From: Rapana venosa
Lineage: Eukaryota > Mollusca > Gastropoda > Neogastropoda > Muricidae
DNA: 64,000 nt
Direction of reading: 5' to 3'
Assembly (NCBI GenBank): GCA_028751875.1
Contig: CM054155.1
Span: forward strand, 3,785,615-3,849,614
Part shown: positions 60,665-64,000 of the stretch, one piece after another
How the letters are laid out: each line of letters starts with the position of its first letter
How positions within the stretch are numbered: the first letter of the stretch is position 1
Program-made: the position numbers and the translations under genes
Notes under the pieces: model-generated
Database searches by the model: none
What the model was told of the DNA's origin: nothing
The model's input: only the letters and a program-made list of their open reading frames with translations

Positions 60665-62339
60665 TTTTTTAAACCCCAAAAACCTGTGTGTTGTGTTTGT
60701 GCTGTGCTGTGCTGCTGCTTGCGCTGCTGCTGCTGCTGCTGCTGCTGGGGGCGGGCTACTACTACTATACTTCTACACTACTATTATTTGTTGGTTGATG
60801 ATGGGGTGATGATGGTGATGATGATGATGATGGTGGTTTATTTCAAAAAAAAAAACTTTTTTTAATTTTAAAAAAAAAAGCCCCGACCCCCACCCCCTTT
60901 TCACATCACACTATCACAGTCTCTCTTCAGTCTTCTCTCTCTCCCTTCTAAAATGTTGTGTTTGCTATAATTTAATGAGGAAGGCCCATTGAGCATTTAT
61001 TTTAAAATGTGTGGGGGTGTGTGTGTGTGTGCACGAGCTCGGCACCCCGCGAAAACATGGTGTATGTTGTGCGTGCGTTGCGTGCGTGTGAGTGTGTTTT
61101 GTTGTTTTGGCATGAGTGATTTGGAGGGGAGGGGTTTGAGTGTTAAAGGGATGGATGTCAGCGCATGGCGTGCGTGTTGTTTGTTCGCGCGTTGCGTGCG
61201 TGCGTGGGTTGTGTGTTGTGTTGTGTGTGTTGTGTTGTGTGTGTGTTTGTTGTGTGTGTGTGTGTGTGGGGTTGGGTTCGTGTGTGTGTGTGTGTATGAA
61301 GGCAGTTGAGAAGTGTCCAGCATAGGACTGTCGGTTTGAAAATTGCATATTTTATGTGTTTGAGAGGGACATGTGATGAGTGAATATTGTTTCTGAAGGT
61401 TTATCTTGCAATGTTTTGATTAACACCCTTTTTTCTCTTTTTTTATGAGTAAAAGTTACATGGGCATGAAAGAGCACAGTGTGTGACGTTTGTGGTGTGT
61501 GGGTTTTTTTTTTTTTTTTTTTGTTTTGTTTTTCCCCCCTACAGCATTGTGTTAACAATTGCAGTAGCCTAGAGGGTGACATGGTTGTAATTTGATGTTA
61601 CAATTTTTGGAGTGGTGGAATGTTTTGAGAATGCAATAACTTGTGAGTAAAAGTAACTGTTTGAAAAGGCAAGAAAACCTAATGAGCATTAATGATTTCA
61701 AAATGTTAATGATTTATGATGGGGCTTGATGTTTGTATTTTGTAGGCTGAGAAGGTGTTAACATATCAGGTATAGCTTCATCAAATTTAACCTTTGTTAA
61801 AAGGGTTTATTGTCTTTTGTGGTACCCTTGGGAAGTGGTTTTAAAGGTGAACTGAGTTTTTGTTTTTAGCTGTGTTTTGTTTTGATTTGTTTGGGATACG
61901 ACAGTCTTTATTTAGGCATGATGTTGGAATATGCTTATGCAAGAGTATACAGTTATGAGTGCACTCCAGGGTATTATGCCAAAGTCTTACCAAACTTATG
62001 TGAATGTTTTTTTCATCTTCAACTTTTCATCTTCAATATTTTGCCCCTCAATGTGTATTGTGGCCAAAGGCCGATGTACATCAAACAATTTCAGAGTTCA
62101 GAGTTCAGAGTTCTCACTCACTCACTTCCCCATTCTTTCTCTCTTTCTCTGTCTGTCACACACACACACACACACACACATTGACACACATGCATGCATA
62201 CACTATCTTAGTTTCTCTCCATCTCCTTTCCCTTTTCTCTCTTTTCTCTCCCTCTCTTTTCTCCTCCCTCTCTCTTCTCTTCCTCTCTCTCACTCTCCTC
62301 TCTTTTTACACACCCACACACACACACACACCACACACA

Positions 62340-62370
<31 letters not shown>

Positions 62371-62430
62371 ATTTTGCATTGCATTTGTAATATAAATAAT
62401 CATGAATTAGTGTGTGTATGTGTAAAACAA
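60665..62430. other. Readable simple-sequence region, no gene
   Basis: CTG, ACT and GAT trinucleotide patches (60700-60840), GT-rich DNA (61010-61300), and CT- and CA-rich DNA (62140-62375) surround unique sequence at 61320-62100. The open frames are microsatellite translations. Confidence 0.6.
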
Positions 62431-64000
62431 TTTTTTTTTTGTTAAAATTGTTAAATTTTTTTACAGGCAATTATTTTAAATCCCACCGCAAAATTTGGGG
62501 AGGTTTATATTTTAATTCGGTTTGTTTTGGGGGGTTTTTTTTTTCTTATATTTCATTTTGTTTTGTTTTATCTTTGGGGGGTTTTCTCTCTTAAAAACCC
62601 GAATCAAAACGCGTTTTTAGCCCCCACCCTCCCTTACGCATGTCTCTTACCTCGACAAAGTCCATAAAAAATGGTCTCGAAAGGGTACCTCAACAAAACA
62701 ATGAACCCAAATTTTTAAAAAAATGACATTTCAGCTATATTTAATGATGGGAAGATTTTTTATTTTTTTTGGCTTTGTTGAATCCCCCTTTTTCAAATAT
62801 AACTGATGAACATGCACATTCCCCGACACAAAAAATTTTTTGCCCGATCCCCAAAAACCAAAAATACAGCTTTTTTTTAAAAAATATTTTGCATCTCATA
62901 TGCTGTCAAAGGCTTACAATTTTGGGGTTGGGTTTTTATGAAAAGAATTGTTTTGGTAAAACAAATTTAAAAACACAGTATTTCACTTTTGATAATTCTT
63001 ACAGAAATCCCCTCAAAACCCCCTAATTGGTTTGATAGTTCAAATTCTCTAATGGATGAATGGAAATTTTTAAAAATGTGAAACTATTTTTTTCTTGGGA
63101 TTTTAAATAGGGCTTTTAAAACCTAACCGTAAAAGGGAACAAACTTATGAAAGCTTGGTCGGAACATTTGATAAACCCACACGTATAACAAAAAAACTCA
63201 TAACTTTAATTGAAATAAATATACCTAACGCAAAAAAAAAATAGCTAAGTATTGCCCGTCAGTGGATTTGCAGGGGAAACATAATCCTGCTGCGTACTTG
63301 GTTCAAGCGTTTTGCATAAAAATTCCTAAAATTTGGGCTAAAACTATTTTTACCAATTTAATTTTTAAAAAAACTTCTGTAAGGAAATTTTTTTTTCGAA
63401 CCATGAAACCACCATTACACCATGGTTACCATAAAATCAAGACCCCAAGAAGCTGTGAATTTTGGGTTAACACCTTTTATCTCATTTTTATGACAAACAT
63501 GCTCCCTTTAAAAAAAAAAAAAAAAAAGTTTTAAAAAAAAAAACCAAAAACCCCCATGGATACAAAAGCTAGAATCTGAGTAAACTTAAGAAACCCCCTA
63601 AAAAACCCATTTAAAAAAAAAACCAATTAGGGAAAAAAAAAAAAAAAAGTGAAACCATTAAAAAAACAAACTAAAACTTTTCAAAAATTTTTAAATACCA
63701 TTTTTGGGAACTAATTTTGGAAACCATAAACAAGGTAAAAAACTATTTTTAAAAAGTCCGTTTAATTTTTTATACGCGAGAATTAAAACCATTTTTCAAT
63801 TACAAATTTAAAAATTAACTTGACAATTTAGCGAAAAAAATTTCAAAACACTAAAAATTTTTAAAATAAAAAACATATTTTTTTCAATTTTAATTTCCAC
63901 CAAAAAAATCTTAAAATTTAAAAAAAAAATGCAAACGAATTCCCCAGAAAAACCATATTGAAAGTTTTGGGTCGGATTTTAAAATTTTTAGTCCGGTTTT
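62431..64000 (+). repeat. Second noisy copy of the LINE-bearing segment
   Basis: The order of landmarks follows 55530-57400, including a region near 63256-63290 equivalent to the endonuclease end at 56517-56550 and a degraded PPW linker motif near 63553. It too shows stretched homopolymers and runs off the window. Confidence 0.6.

Overview
This window is eukaryotic nuclear DNA from an invertebrate animal, most likely a mollusc (perhaps a marine gastropod). The genes are split by GT-AG introns, there are many CA/GT, GA and GAT microsatellites, and LINE and SINE fragments are dense. The organism call is an inference from this texture and from animal-type proteins. I see no bacterial operon, CRISPR array, rRNA gene or functional tRNA gene.

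Two genes are well supported. A plus-strand, four-exon gene (11541-16111) encodes a DsbA/FrnE-like thioredoxin-fold protein of about 217 residues with a CPFC active site. One base is missing in its first exon as assembled. A minus-strand, twelve-exon gene (48554 down to 26208) encodes TAF6, the histone-fold subunit of TFIID and SAGA-type complexes. All eleven junctions are GT-AG with matching phase, giving 646 residues.

The rest is repeats and probable assembly damage. Positions 1080-10140 hold a locus of LINE and SINE remnants and microsatellites; 3690-7560 is a noisy, homopolymer-distorted second copy of it. Positions 16681-26200 are intergenic, with a 46-bp array inside a SINE, a MITE, a 2-kb minisatellite that seems to grow out of the MITE end, and a minisatellite derived from the last codons of TAF6. 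The TAF6 introns carry a LINE with an inverted 5' part, two CR1/L2-like LINE 3' ends, an RNase H-bearing LINE fragment, a C-terminal LINE fragment, three SINEs with a tRNA-like box A joined to a 5S-rRNA-like control region, and further tandem arrays. Positions 48555-54500 are upstream intergenic DNA with very long GT tracts and a SINE. Positions 54530-60660 and 62430-64000 are noisy copies of one LINE-containing segment, and 58500-60660 is essentially homopolymer noise.

No new multigene system is evident. The most unusual signals are about how repeats arise and meet splicing: a 34-bp array that copies the 3' splice site of the DsbA-like gene eleven times; a SINE whose target-site duplication copies a TAF6 5' splice site; and minisatellites seeded from a stop-codon region, a MITE terminus and a SINE interior.
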